A DNA stretch of 64,000 bases from Neoechinorhynchus agilis (taxonomy: Eukaryota; Acanthocephala): positions 9,176,001 to 9,240,000 of the forward strand of contig CM121341.1 of NCBI GenBank assembly GCA_051530055.1, given 5' to 3'. Shown piece by piece: positions 53,694-64,000 of the stretch (positions within the stretch are counted from its first letter, which is position 1; each line of letters begins with the position of its first letter). The position numbers and the translations under genes are program-made. The notes beneath the pieces were generated by a model, which worked only from the letters and a program-made list of their open reading frames with translations, was not told where the DNA came from and ran no database searches.

Positions 53694-55355
53694 ATGAAGC
53701 CGAAAACTTTAGCGACATCGATAATTGTGATTTCACTTGCTGCACTTACCATTATATCATTAATGGTGGTATTTGCGATGATCGCCGTTTTTGTACAGCA
53801 ACTTGGAATAGTGTACGAAAGCGCCGGGATTTGCATTAAAGCCACCTCAACACATATATTTTTAATTTCCTATAAATGGGAAGGTCTACAGTACAGAGGC
53901 GATAAGATTGTTACAGGTTTAAAAGAACAAACATTCAAAACGATTCGTATTCCACTGCATGAAGTGGCCGGTCAGACTAAAAATCTTACCTACGACATAG
54001 GACGTCAATCTTTAATTTTTCTAATATTAAAAAATTCGACGTCATACAATTAATAGTGAACAACACTTTAAATCCACAGTTGGATTCATTTAAATATCCA
54101 GAATCCGAGAAAAGGAATGTTCCGCTTGTATTCGCCGGTAGTGATGGAATGCGGAATTTGAATCGAACAACCCCGTTAATTGCTAATGAAATTGTGACAG
54201 CGTTTTCTGAAGCATTAAAATCAACTGGTTTTGATGTTCAAAAACAGCATTTCAAGATCTTGACGCCTACGGAGGAAGGATTCTACGAGTGGGCTGCAAC
54301 GAATATCATTGGAGCTACAATGGAAGTAGCGAATGGCGATATAAAGAAAATGAACGTGATGAATTTTTATAATACGACATTAACGATGGGAGTTATTCCC
54401 GTGGATTATGGAAAAGGACTCGACATTTTACCAACATCGACGTCGTTTAAATTTTATGGTGATAATGAAACAGCATATACCAATTCTTTTGATTGTCTTG
54501 GAGCAGAGCATTTCTACTTTCATTTCCTTAAATACTTGATCCTAAAGGCCGACATCTCTAATGAAGCAGTTGAGAATCCTTGCGCTTTAAAGGGAGATCA
54601 ATATACTGTTAATGGTACTCAATTACAGTACGAATGCACTGATGGATTTCTAGTGCCAATAATGAACGTTGACGTTAATAAGGTTTACACAATCGTAGGA
54701 ACCGGCAACCCGGATCAGTGTCTCTCTTTAGTACAGTCTTTAGTTCCAGTACCCACCTGCGCCGCTACTTCAGATACTCCTTTGTAGAATTACTTCAAAT
54801 AGCAAAGAATTATCTGATTTTAATGGATGTGCGTTTAATAAAGCCATCTTGCCGGTTGTTGGACTTGAGCAATCTTTCAATCTATATGGTCATTTTTACA
54901 ACGTTCATAATTTCCTCACCTTTCCAATCGGTATGGAAACCTATTTAAGCCGATTTAGGACAGAGTGCTCTAAAAACGTTTCCAATACAAAGCAGTCACC
55001 TCCTACAATTGGAGAAGGCGTTGAGTTTAATAGAAGGATATGTTTGTTCTGTGCATTTACCTCAACTTTCTTTACTAACTTTAAACTTCCAATTGAGTCA
55101 TACGGAACTGCACTTCTGAAGCCCATGACCGTTGTGGAAGGCGTTCTACAACCGGATTTTAGCTTTGGATACCTACTTTACAGTTTAAATCAGAAGCAAC
55201 ATCAATATAGATTGTATAGGACAGTGAAACTTCACAACTATTCAACAGTCTTTATTATCTTTTTCACCTTCGTTTCAATAATCTTCCTAATATCATTGAT
55301 AGGATTTGTCACTGTTTCTGCAATGAAGAGACGGTCTACAAAATGGTCAATATAA
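53694..55355 (+). CDS. CD39/ENTPD-like ectonucleotidase homologue, copy 2
   Basis: Paralogue of the gene at 48904. Three exons fit: 53694-54003, 54057-54783 and 54803-55355. Intron 1 is 53 nt (GTCAAT...AATAG). The junction of exons 2 and 3 can be closed by a 19-nt GT-AG intron (54784-54802), or less well by a 68-nt one from 54735. The product of about 530 residues has an N-terminal span (TSIIVISLAALTIISLMVVF), ACR2-like SDGMRNL, ACR3 with catalytic Glu (TEEGFYEW), a DCLGAEHFYF region, paired cysteines and a C-terminal span (VFIIFFTFVSIIFLISLIGF). ACR1 reads IKATSTHIFL where DAGSS.T is expected, and ACR4 reads EVANGDIKK instead of DLGGAS. Membrane-bound and probably luminal or extracellular, but likely without apyrase activity. 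Confidence 0.72.
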
Positions 55356-55869
55356 CTTTAAACACAAGAGAAAGAGAATTCGGAGTCAAAAGATGGTTAC
55401 ACTTTCGTTCAGTTTATGCTCTAAAAAGCGCTATGTTCATCCATCAATAAATAGTTTAGCTCGATATAGCGTAGGTCAAAACTCGCTAGAGGAGATACAA
55501 ATTTTGAATGGTGATCAAACATTGCGAAAAAATCGTATCTTTATCCACCTCAATAAATGTCGTAATAATTTCGAAAAATATCGACATTGTCTTCGATATA
55601 ATAATCGAATTTTTTCAAACCGATCATTTAAAAAAGACTAAAACAAAAGAAAAAAGCAAACGACATTTATATGTTACTATTTAAGTCATTACCGATTCCC
55701 GATTGCAAATAATTGCTACTTTTTACTTCGCTTTCTTATATCCATATAAACACTTGGCTTAGAACCTTTATACAATTCAGTACAATACCATTATGGATGC
55801 AAATGATCACGGAAGGTCAGTTAAAAACTGAGGTTCGTCGAGGGTGCTGTGACTAGACACTTGATTCGG
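55356..55869. other. intergenic after the second ENTPD-like gene
   Basis: A frame at 55393-55641 (82 codons, Lys, Arg and Asn rich) has no recognisable domain. The right end, from about 55800, begins to resemble calpain-gene sequence and leads into the duplicated block. Confidence 0.35.
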
Positions 55870-57550
55870 TATGGATGCTATAAAGAATTTCATTAAAGAG
55901 TTTCACTAATTGAGTTATGGCATCAATCTCCGTCAGGTATTTCAGCAAATTTGAATTTTCAAGACATAAGCCACGACAATTGGATCGTTTCTCAATTTTA
56001 TGGAACATGGGTTAGAGACTTAAAGATCAATGGAAAGACTTATGTTTCAGAAGATCTTACACCAAGACTCATGTTTAAACTCCCAAGTGGAAAACAAGTA
56101 GGCGTTTATGCAGTTTTAACTCAACTTTACAGACGACACCGAAGTAGTTTGATGTCTATTCCAAATATACGAAATTTCATTCGTCTTGCTCTATATCAAA
56201 GTAGTCTTTTATCTGAAAAATCACAAGAATTGATTTCATTCAATGATGTTATGGATTCTAAAGTTATCGGTTCGACCGGACCTTTTATAAATCTCACCTA
56301 CGTGTCCTTGTTTGTGGAATTGGATCCTGGAGTTTATTCCCTTGCTTGTGAGGTTAATAATCTTCAGCAAGATAGAGAGTACATGTTAACCCTAAAAACG
56401 TCCAGTCCGATTGAAATTGTAAATATTATGGAATATTGGAAACCGGGGAGTCCTTCTCTTACTTTTTTAAATTGTGGAAAACTTTCTAAAAGACATACAA
56501 ACAATCTTCGGTCGGGAAGTGCACTTGCAAAGTATCGGGAGCCGGAATTGACAAATGTAACCGAAAATCAAAATGAAGTGACTGATAACAAAGAGAATGA
56601 GATCCAGACTGATTTTACATTGGGCGAAGCAGCATTTTCGGATTCGGACGAAATAGACGACTGTTCTGAAGAAAAATCCAATAATTCTAGTTTATTTGGA
56701 CGCGTTGCAAAGTTCTTTGATGCCGTGGGAGATATTGCGAGATATTGTTGCTGCATTAGGAAGCCATCAAGGGAATACTGAAATTTCGCATTATTTAACG
56801 AAGAAGCACTTTCGACTAATTGAAGACCAAGACTGTGGCCATTTTTTTGTGGATGTAAATTCGAAGGAGTTATTTTCCCTATAAAAATCAATTGAAACGT
56901 ATCAAAAGGTTATGTTACGTTTCCTAAAATTTATCAATGATTATTGAACGTTTCCAAAGTTGCATCGTTGTTTATTGTATAGATTTTTGAACGCTCCTTT
57001 GGATATGAACGACGTATTGAAATACGAACATAACAAAATCAAACAAACTAGGCGAAAATGATGAGCTTTTTGATGGCATCTTTTAGTGCCAAACAAAACA
57101 GAAACGATCTTGAAGGGACATTTCAGCGCCGGAATATTTCTTCACGGACAGAATTCATTGAAAAGGATACATTAAATAACACCTTTCCTGGTGATTGAGA
57201 ATGTATTTGTCGAAAGAGATCAATGGAAATCGAAAGTTTCGGCGCAGTGGTCATTGAATCGAAATAAAGATTTTATTATTCAGTTTTCGAAGTTTGTACA
57301 TAAACATCAACGGTGGATAAGTTAATGATCTACTTATAATCTTGGATATTGTTTCAGAATCTCAAACAGTTTCAATTCTAATGGTCACTCAATGCCAGAA
57401 TAGATTTCAATTAAAAAGTTACCAAACAAGAATGTGAAGTGTTTTGAGCTTTGTAAATTTGGGGCATCTTTTAGTGGCAAACAAAACAGGAACGATATTG
57501 AATGGACATTTCAAAATTTATCAATTAATTATTGAACGTTTCCAAAGTAG
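55870..57550 (+). repeat. segmental duplication of the calpain gene 3' part (partner 58850-60530)
   Basis: About 1.68 kb is duplicated with an offset of 2977 bases: the C-terminal 276 codons of the calpain gene, its stop and about 770 bases downstream. Only a handful of substitutions are seen over the coding part (for example CAAAGAG or CAATGAG, TATTGG after GAA or GAC), so the duplication is recent or kept alike by gene conversion. The left edge decays into less similar sequence at 55800-55900. Confidence 0.93.
55911..56781 (+). pseudogene. 5'-truncated calpain copy (C-terminal domain only)
   Basis: An open frame of about 280 codons, almost identical to residues 345-628 of the calpain at 57872. 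It carries only the C2-like domain and tail and lacks the protease core. No start codon or signal exists at its left end except inside the domain. It could be translated as a protease-less fragment, but a truncated duplicate is the simpler reading. Confidence 0.75.
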
Positions 57551-57871
57551 CACCGTTTGTATTGTATAGAATTTTGAATGCTACTATGGATATCGCGATG
57601 GCATTAAGGATGTGAATGATCATTGGTTTAAAATAAAAAACTGAAATTTATCGAACGTTTGAAAAGAATAACGAATGGAACACTAAGACTTAAGATGGCC
57701 ATGAGTTAGATTGCGCTTTTACTTTGCAAAATTCGCGCAAGTCTTCAAGTCATCTTCCCATATTGATCATGTAGACACGAGAAAAGATGAAAACTAAAAT
57801 TTTCTATCGGTATCGTTTCCATGGATGCAACGTTCAATCGAGATTAATATGAACTTTATGGTGTCATACCA

Positions 57872-59758
57872 ATGAATAGCAATCGTCAAATAATATTGTC
57901 ACCATGTCAAGTGAACAGCGATGGTATTATACATTTCAAGAACCAAAACTATCACGAATTGGTCAAGGAATGTCTTCAGGAAAAGCACCTCTTTATAGAT
58001 GAGTTTTTCCTTCCAGAAGAGACTCTTGCGGGTAAATGTTTAAAACTTAAGCGTGCTGAAAAGATTATATGGCGCCGGCCTTCAGAGATATGCGAAAATC
58101 CGGTGTTTTTGGTGGACAAATCTCCTTTTGGACTGACTCAGAGCACAAGATTATGCAATTGCTGGTTTATAACCGTTCTTGTGGCCGTAATGGGCAAACC
58201 CCAAATTCTCCGCCATACAACACCTCCATTCCAATCTTTTTCGGGATCTGCATACTGCGGAATATTCCGGTTCCGCTTCTACCAACAGAATCATGAAGTC
58301 GAGGTTGTCGTAGACGACCGATTACCATTCATTAAGAACGTTGCATTGGTAGATGAACCTTTGAGACCTCTTGGAGTTCACAATGCACACAAAATGAGCG
58401 ATTTCTGGGCAGCTTTGTTTGAAAAAGCTTACGCAAAATTGTATGGTTCTTATTGTGGAATTCATCTCGGACACGAGCATGAAGCCTTTAATGACATCGC
58501 TTCAGGAGTGACTGAACGAATCAAATTTGCCGGAACACCTGAGATGGAGAATTTCATTTGTTCTCATTTGATTAAAACTTTTCAATTAGGTGGTATGGTC
58601 ACCGCCTCGACGAGTGGAGTTGGTCAAGAAATTCGACAAAATAGACTCGTGAATAGCCATTCGTATACTATCTTGGGAATTGAATTACTAAGCTCCGAGT
58701 ACATAATACTTACACGAAATCCTTGGAACATTCAATTGTATGTGTGGAACGATCGATTTGGTTGGTCTGATTCGGTTTGGCATACTCTTAATTCGGAGCA
58801 ACGAGCAAGGCTTAAATTCGCAGATTATTGCGGAACGAGTACGGTATGGATGCCTATGAAGAATTTTATTGATCAGTTTGACGCCATTGAGTTATGGCAT
58901 CAATCTCCGTCAGGTATTTCAGCAAATTTGAATTTTCAAGACATAAGCCACGACAATTGGATCGTTTCTCAATTTTATGGAACATGGGTTAGAGACTTAA
59001 AGATCAATGGAAAGACTTATGTTTCAGAAGATCTTACACCAAGACTCATGTTTAAACTCCCAAGTGGAAAACAAGTAGGCGTTTATGCAGTTTTAACTCA
59101 ACTTTACGGACGACACCGAAGTAGTTTGATGTCTATTCCAAATATACGAAATTTCATTCGTCTTGCTCTATATCAAAGTAGTCTTTTATCTGAAAAATCA
59201 CAAGAATTGATTTCATTCAATGATGTTATGGATTCTAAAGTTATCGGTTCGACCGGACCTTTTATAAATCTCACCTACGTGTCCTTGTTTGTGGAATTGG
59301 ATCCTGGAGTTTATTCCCTTGCTTGTGAGGTTAATAATCTTCAGCAAGATAGAGAGTACATGTTAACCCTAAAAACGTCCAGTCCGATTGAAATTGTAAA
59401 TATTATGGACTATTGGAAGCCCGGGAGTCCTTCTCTTACTTTTTTAAATTGTGGAAAACTTTCTAAAAGACATACAAACAATCTTCGGTCGGGAAGTGCA
59501 CTTGCAAAGTATCGGGAGCCGGAATTGACAAATGTAACCGAAAATCAAAATGAAGTGACTGATAACAATGAGAATGAGATCCAGACTGATTTTACATTGG
59601 GCGAAGCAGCATTTTCGGATTCGGACGAAATAGACGACTGTTCTGAAGAAAAATCCAATAATTCTAGTTTATTTGGACGCGTTGCAAAGTTCTTTGATGC
59701 CGTGGGAGATATTGCGAGATATTGTTGCTGCATTAGGAAGCCATCAAGGGAATACTGA
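57872..59758 (+). CDS. calpain-family cysteine protease
   Basis: The 628-residue protein has a calpain protease core (about residues 40-340), a C2-like CBSW domain (about 350-500) and an acidic tail ending in FDAVGDIARYCCCIRKP. The catalytic triad is in place: Cys97 in CNCWFITVL, His263 in NSHSYTIL and Asn283 in TRNPWN. The usual GDCWFL, GHAYS and NPWG contexts are each altered, and the oxyanion Gln seems shifted by one residue. It has no EF-hand domain. The three cysteines near the end could be lipid anchors, which is inference. The coding region is one exon from the ATG at 57872. Calpains cut regulatory and cytoskeletal proteins in response to calcium. The altered motifs leave activity open. 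A duplicate of the 3' part lies just upstream. Confidence 0.85.
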   Translation: MNSNRQIILSPCQVNSDGIIHFKNQNYHELVKECLQEKHLFIDEFFLPEETLAGKCLKLKRAEKIIWRRPSEICENPVFLVDKSPFGLTQSTRLCNCWFITVLVAVMGKPQILRHTTPPFQSFSGSAYCGIFRFRFYQQNHEVEVVVDDRLPFIKNVALVDEPLRPLGVHNAHKMSDFWAALFEKAYAKLYGSYCGIHLGHEHEAFNDIASGVTERIKFAGTPEMENFICSHLIKTFQLGGMVTASTSGVGQEIRQNRLVNSHSYTILGIELLSSEYIILTRNPWNIQLYVWNDRFGWSDSVWHTLNSEQRARLKFADYCGTSTVWMPMKNFIDQFDAIELWHQSPSGISANLNFQDISHDNWIVSQFYGTWVRDLKINGKTYVSEDLTPRLMFKLPSGKQVGVYAVLTQLYGRHRSSLMSIPNIRNFIRLALYQSSLLSEKSQELISFNDVMDSKVIGSTGPFINLTYVSLFVELDPGVYSLACEVNNLQQDREYMLTLKTSSPIEIVNIMDYWKPGSPSLTFLNCGKLSKRHTNNLRSGSALAKYREPELTNVTENQNEVTDNNENEIQTDFTLGEAAFSDSDEIDDCSEEKSNNSSLFGRVAKFFDAVGDIARYCCCIRKPSREY

Positions 59759-60530
59759 AATTTCGCATTATTTAACGAAGAAGCACTTTCGACTAATTGA
59801 AGACCAAGACTGTGGCCATTTTTTTGTGGATGTAAATTCGAAGGAGTTATTTTCCCTATAAAAATCAATTGAAACGTATCAAAAGGTTATGTTACGTTTC
59901 CTAAAATTTATCAATGATTATTGAACGTTTCCAAAGTTGCATCGTTGTTTATTGTATAGATTTTTGAACGCTCCTTTGGATATGAACGACGTATTGAAAT
60001 ACGAACATAACAAAATCAAACAAACTAGGCGAAAATGATGAGCTTTTTGATGGCATCTTTTAGTGCCAAACAAAACAGAAACGATCTTGAAGGGACATTT
60101 CAGCGCCGGAATATTTCTTCACGGACAGAATTCATTGAAAAGGATACATTAAATAACACCTTTCCTGGTGATTGAGAATGTATTTGTCGAAAGAGATCAA
60201 TGGAAATCGAAAGTTTCGGCGCAGTGGTCATTGAATCGAAATAAAGATTTTATTATTCAGTTTTCGAAGTTTGTACATAAACATCAACGGTGGATAAGTT
60301 AATGATCTACTTATAATCTTGGATATTGTTTCAGAATCTCAAACAGTTTCAATTCTAATGGTCACTCAATGCCAGAATAGATTTCAATTAAAAAGTTACC
60401 AAACAAGAATGTGAAGTGTTTTGAGCTTTGTAAATTTGGGGCATCTTTTAGTGGCAAACAAAACAGGAACGATATTGAATGGACATTTCAAAATTTATCA
60501 ATTAATTATTGAACGTTTCCAAAGTAGCAC
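58850..60530 (+). repeat. segmental duplication, partner of 55870-57550
   Basis: Right-hand copy of the duplicated block, containing the end of the calpain gene and its downstream sequence. Beyond 60530 a third, shorter copy of the segment TTTGGATATGAACGACGTATTG begins (60555-60640). Confidence 0.93.
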
Positions 60531-60554
60531 CGTTTGTATTGTATAGAATTTTGA

Positions 60555-61150
60555 ACGCTCCTTTGGATGTGAACGACGTATTGAAATACGAACTCAACAA
60601 AATCAAACAAACTAGGCGAAAATGATGAGCTTTTTGATGGCATGATGTCTATTCCAAATATACGAAATTTCATTCTGCTTGCTTTATATCGAAATTATCT
60701 ACCATTAGAAAAAATCCCTTAAATTGACGCTAGTAAATATTATTTTGGATTTTAAAATTATAGGTTCGACCGGACCTTTTACAAATCTGCTTGAATGTGA
60801 ATTTTGTGATATTCGATGTAGAGTATATGTTAACTCTGAGAACACTTAGTTCGATTAAAATTGTAAATATTTTGGACTATTGAAAACTTGCAAGGACTCA
60901 CTAGAACTTTTCAGCCTGTATTGAAAATTGTACGGGAAATCTACCAGAAGTGACTGAGAACAATGATAATGATATCCAGATTGGTTTTACAACGTGTGAA
61001 GCTTCATTTTTTGTTTTAGACGAAAGAGAGGATAATTCTGAAAAATCCAGATCATTTGGATACGCTGGAAAGGTTATTGGTACCAAGAGGAATATTGTAC
61101 GATGCTGTTGTTGTTTTCAATAGCCTTCAAAGGAATTCTGATTTTTCGCA
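60555..61150 (+). pseudogene. third, decayed copy of calpain 3' sequence
   Basis: GATGTCTATTCCAAATATACG at 60643 joins a piece of the C2-like domain directly to the downstream repeat. Further on, GGTTCGACCGGACCTTTTA, TATTTTGGACTATTG and TTTGGATACGCTGGAAAG follow the order of the calpain gene, but with frame breaks and losses throughout. It is clearly older than the two near-identical copies. Confidence 0.75.
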
Positions 61151-61389
61151 GACTGCAGCGAGGAACATTGATATACGATGAAGCCGCTGGTTGCAAATAT
61201 GGCACCCTCGATCTGTATAAAAGCAAAATATTTCGCTAAGTTCGCTCAATCGTTCACTGGGTATTATACGCTGGAAAAATCGGACAAATTCCTGGTTATA
61301 TCAGTATTCTGCGAAATCTGTGTAAACAGAATCAATCCCATCAGCGCCAAATCTTTGGTATCGGGCTAAGGAAAGCGTGATGCATCTTT

Positions 61390-62770
61390 TCTTAGAAAGT
61401 GAACTTGTCTTACAATGTACTGCTTTTATGATCGAGGCTTTAAAGAAAAATTAAGCACAGGAAGGACATCTTAAAACGCGTTTAATGAAATCAAATTGGT
61501 GTATTCCACCCAATCCTTGCTAGGGGAATTTTCTCTCGCTATAATCGGACTCATGATGTTCCTTTATACGAAAATGCCGGCCTTGAACAAGGAGCACTCG
61601 AACATCAGCCATTTACGATGTTAAACTAACCGTAGTTCATTCGATTATTCCAAAACCTTTACCCATACAGCCGAAGATATTGTTCATTGTCTCAGTAAAA
61701 CGCTTCAACCCAAGACAAAACCGTTCTGGTGGCCGACCTACTACGTCCACGAACGGATTCCAAAATTACATTTCTATTTACGTTCAAAAAATCAATCCTA
61801 AACGGCTAGCCTGATGAGGACTATGGCGAAGATGTGATAAAACAAGCTATACGGAGTGTAGCAGTAAATGTTTTTAGTGTTGAAGAACTTGTTAATGATG
61901 TCGAAATAACAAATCGAATAAGATTTTCAATGCTTTCGCTCGAGTCTTAAGTTCACAACGGAATTGAACATTAACCCCGAGAGGTTCTTCGAGGAAAATC
62001 AGTATTTAGACATTTTATTTGTGGGGAAGTATTGCCAAAAAAGGGAAAATAATTTGGCTTGTATTGCTTATGAAAGATGGAAATGTAACGATGAACTTGT
62101 TGGTGTTTGTGAGGGGAATTCACTTTTTAAAGTGTAAGCTCGATATCTGGTTTGAAAAAAAAAGATCTTGATTTGTGGACGTGAGTTCTCGCAAATGCAA
62201 ACGAGCAGCGGAAACAACTTATTGTTCAAAAGATTCAGATGCGATCTCTATTACCGTTCGGGACTTTGTGACTGCTGAATACCGCAACTTAGTTTTTTTA
62301 TTAATCCTGGCAGTGAATAGAGCGGATAGATCGCTTGTGATGGATTACTTTAACAAATTGGACAATTACGATGCTCCAGATATCGAAAATATCGTCATTA
62401 CGCGCTGTTCAAACGGAGAATATTCGGGACCTTGATAGCGTTTATGAATTCGCTGAGAAATGTAACGAGCAACTCCAAGAAAATCAAATCCAGAAAGCGA
62501 TCTATTCCTACATATAAACCGAAGATCCAATCAATTATATTGATGTAGTAAATGCAGTAAGTGAATCAGGAGCATTCAATGGCCTTGTTCGGCCCCTAAG
62601 AATGGGCCAACATGCGTTCGCTCGTACTAAAATCAATCGTTTACAGGATTTGAACGAGTTCATCGCTGCTCCGAACAACTCTCAAATCGCCGAAGAAAAA
62701 CTTAATGAAACAGCGAAGCTTTTATTTAACTTCATGTCGAATTACGGCAAACTCACTGTGATTTTATAGC
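61390..62770 (+). pseudogene. clathrin heavy chain pseudogene
   Basis: Fragments in order match the middle of clathrin heavy chain: ELVLQCTAFMIEALKKN, ENAGLEQGALEH, NGFQNYISIYVQKINPKRL, AVNVFSVEELVNDVE, INPERFFEENQYLD, GKYCQKRENNLACIAYER, then NRADRSLVMDYFNKLDNYDA and PDIENIVI, LDSVYEFAEKCNE, and NRLQDLNEFIAAPNNSQIAE. Stop codons, frameshifts and internal deletions are many, and no introns interrupt the matches, so a processed copy is possible. The open piece at 62175-62435 is part of it and not a separate gene. In the living gene this protein forms the coat of endocytic vesicles. The intact locus is not in the window. Confidence 0.88.
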
Positions 62771-63218
62771 AACGTAACTAAATAATATGCAGTTTGTTCA
62801 ACAAAAACATGAGTACTCGGATTTAAAAATGTTTGCATTATGTATCCTTTAGATAAAAGTGGATATATTTTAAACCGGCACTTGTCAGACATATTTAAAG
62901 CATATTACGCCATACTTTCTAAAAACTATTCAAAAAATACGGTAATTTCTAAAACAACTGATCAATTCAATCGATTAAAAGAACACATCCATTAGTTTCT
63001 AATACACAAATCAAATAATTGTACCAATTATCATTTGAACAAACATTTTCGTTATTTGTCGATAAATTATTTTGGGTGGTTTGTCGTTTTATCTGCCAAG
63101 CTCAACATCTAATAAAAATCAAATGCACGTATTAATAGCACTAATATAAGTGATCCCAAAAAATCCACTAAAAGGTCTAAAGAAATTATGTAGCGTGCCC
63201 TGTGCTTATCAATGAGTA
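62771..63218. other. no gene seen
   Basis: AT-rich spacer after the clathrin pseudogene. No frame or repeat supported. Confidence 0.4.
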
Positions 63219-63620
63219 TTGGGACAATTCTATGGATATAAATGGCGCATCGAAATACGAATTTTCCAAAACCAAGTCCATTCAAAGAGCTTTCTGATGG
63301 CTCCTTTGAGGGACAAGCGAAACACAGAATTTATCAAATCAAGTACATTGAAACGCACTTGTCCTGATGATGAAAAAGATATTTGTCAAAAGCGATCAAA
63401 TGTAGACAGTTTGAAATCCAAAATGTTTCGGCGAAGATTTTGTTATTCAGTTCCGTAGAATGCACGTTTACAGAAAAAACGTTGCCAGAATCCAGGAGAG
63501 TTTTATACTTTAAAGCCATTACTTGCTGTTGCGAAGATGTTCAATCCCAATGGTCACTCCATGCTTGAACAGATTTCAATCAACAAAATACTAAGTTAGA
63601 ATCCGAAGTGCTTATAGCTT
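63219..63620 (+). repeat. diverged copy of the sequence downstream of calpain
   Basis: ATGGATATAAATGGCGCATC, AAATACGAATTTTCCAAAAC, GCTTTCTGATGGCTCC and TTTGTCAAAAGCGATCAAAT follow, in order, the sequence found at 56995-57240 and 59970-60220 (GATATGAACGACGTATTG, AAATACGAACATAACAAAATC, GCTTTTTGATGGCATC, TTTGTCGAAAGAGATCAATG). Here a frame of 79 codons stays open (SFLMAPLRDKRNTEFIK...). In the other copies the matching frame (SFLMASFSAKQNRNDLEG) is shorter. This may be the remains of a small gene that travels with the calpain duplications. Confidence 0.55.
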
Positions 63621-64000
63621 CCCAAATTTAATTTAGATTAAATAGTTGACCTTATCATAAGGTTTTCGATTCTTTAAAAATAGAGAGACTAAAATTGGTC
63701 ATTGTGGGGCTTTAAACAAAACCAGATTACACAAAAGTACGGTGTCGAATTCTCGTCTCCGTAAATCTCAATAATTACTCCGAGTTAATATATCGCCGTT
63801 TAGAAGCTCTTAATGTACTTAATTTTTCGTTTACAATGACTTTTACCTCAAATCTTTAAACATTTTGAAATGAAATAAGGGTTTATAATTACAAGAACAA
63901 AGAACTGGGAGTGTCGCATGTCTCTAACTTTTCGATTGTCCTTATTTTAGCAATTAAAGCGGTTGAAAACAAGTGTTTATTTTTGACCAACATTTCGGAG
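63621..64000. other. right edge of window, no gene seen
   Basis: GGTTGAAAACAAGTGTTTATTTTTG near the very end resembles GGTTGAAAACAAATGTTTATTTTTC at 39258, perhaps the edge of a dispersed repeat. Nothing else. Confidence 0.35.

Noticed and set aside
62175-62435. independent 86-codon gene
   Set aside because: Its sequence is a piece of the clathrin heavy chain pseudogene.

Overview
The window reads as nuclear DNA of a small-bodied invertebrate animal. It is AT-rich. The spliced genes have mostly 44-57 nt GT-AG introns, and the gene set is metazoan: a cadherin, TAF1 with two bromodomains, PGAM5, CCDC86/Cgr1, a calpain and ectonucleotidase-like proteins. A fused trehalose-phosphate synthase/phosphatase is also present. 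I cannot name the phylum; a nematode, rotifer, tardigrade or mite would all fit the intron size and gene content. No rRNA gene, intact tRNA gene or CRISPR array was seen.

Layout. 0-3 kb holds tRNA-derived SINE copies and duplicated scraps. 3.4-5.1 kb holds a ubiquitin-like pseudogene piece and an intact two-domain ubiquitin-like gene. 5.7-8.9 kb has two adjacent multi-exon coiled-coil genes of unknown function. 10.0-12.6 kb is a single-exon cadherin. 12.6-20.0 kb is a nest of transposon relics: an R2/NeSL-type LINE, a jockey-type LINE and a broken Ty3/gypsy-like element, bounded by inverted copies of the cadherin 3' UTR. 20.0-21.0 kb has a small exon of an unrecognised gene and a second two-domain ubiquitin-like gene. 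22.8-30.5 kb is a conserved housekeeping block on the minus strand: TAF1, CCDC86 and PGAM5.

30.6-43 kb is dominated by satellites: a 98-bp array, a 99-bp array of about 40 units, a 177-bp array and a 360-bp fold-back tandem. One four-helix membrane protein gene lies among them. 43.4-47.0 kb is the TPS/TPP gene, whose synthase half has lost key residues while its phosphatase half looks intact. 48.9-55.4 kb has two CD39/ENTPD-like genes with degraded nucleotide-binding motifs around a short secreted-protein gene. 55.9-60.6 kb has a calpain gene and a near-identical 1.7-kb duplication of its 3' part. 61.4-62.8 kb is a clathrin heavy chain pseudogene.

The strongest unexplained signals are: (1) a tRNA-derived SINE whose body carries the three strands of a hammerhead ribozyme in a permuted order; (2) three long hairpins that share a conserved apex but have unrelated, internally complementary arms; (3) two tandem ENTPD-like proteins that look like pseudoenzymes; (4) a TPS domain degraded next to an intact phosphatase domain; and (5) two unrelated-looking satellite arrays that share one 60-bp core.
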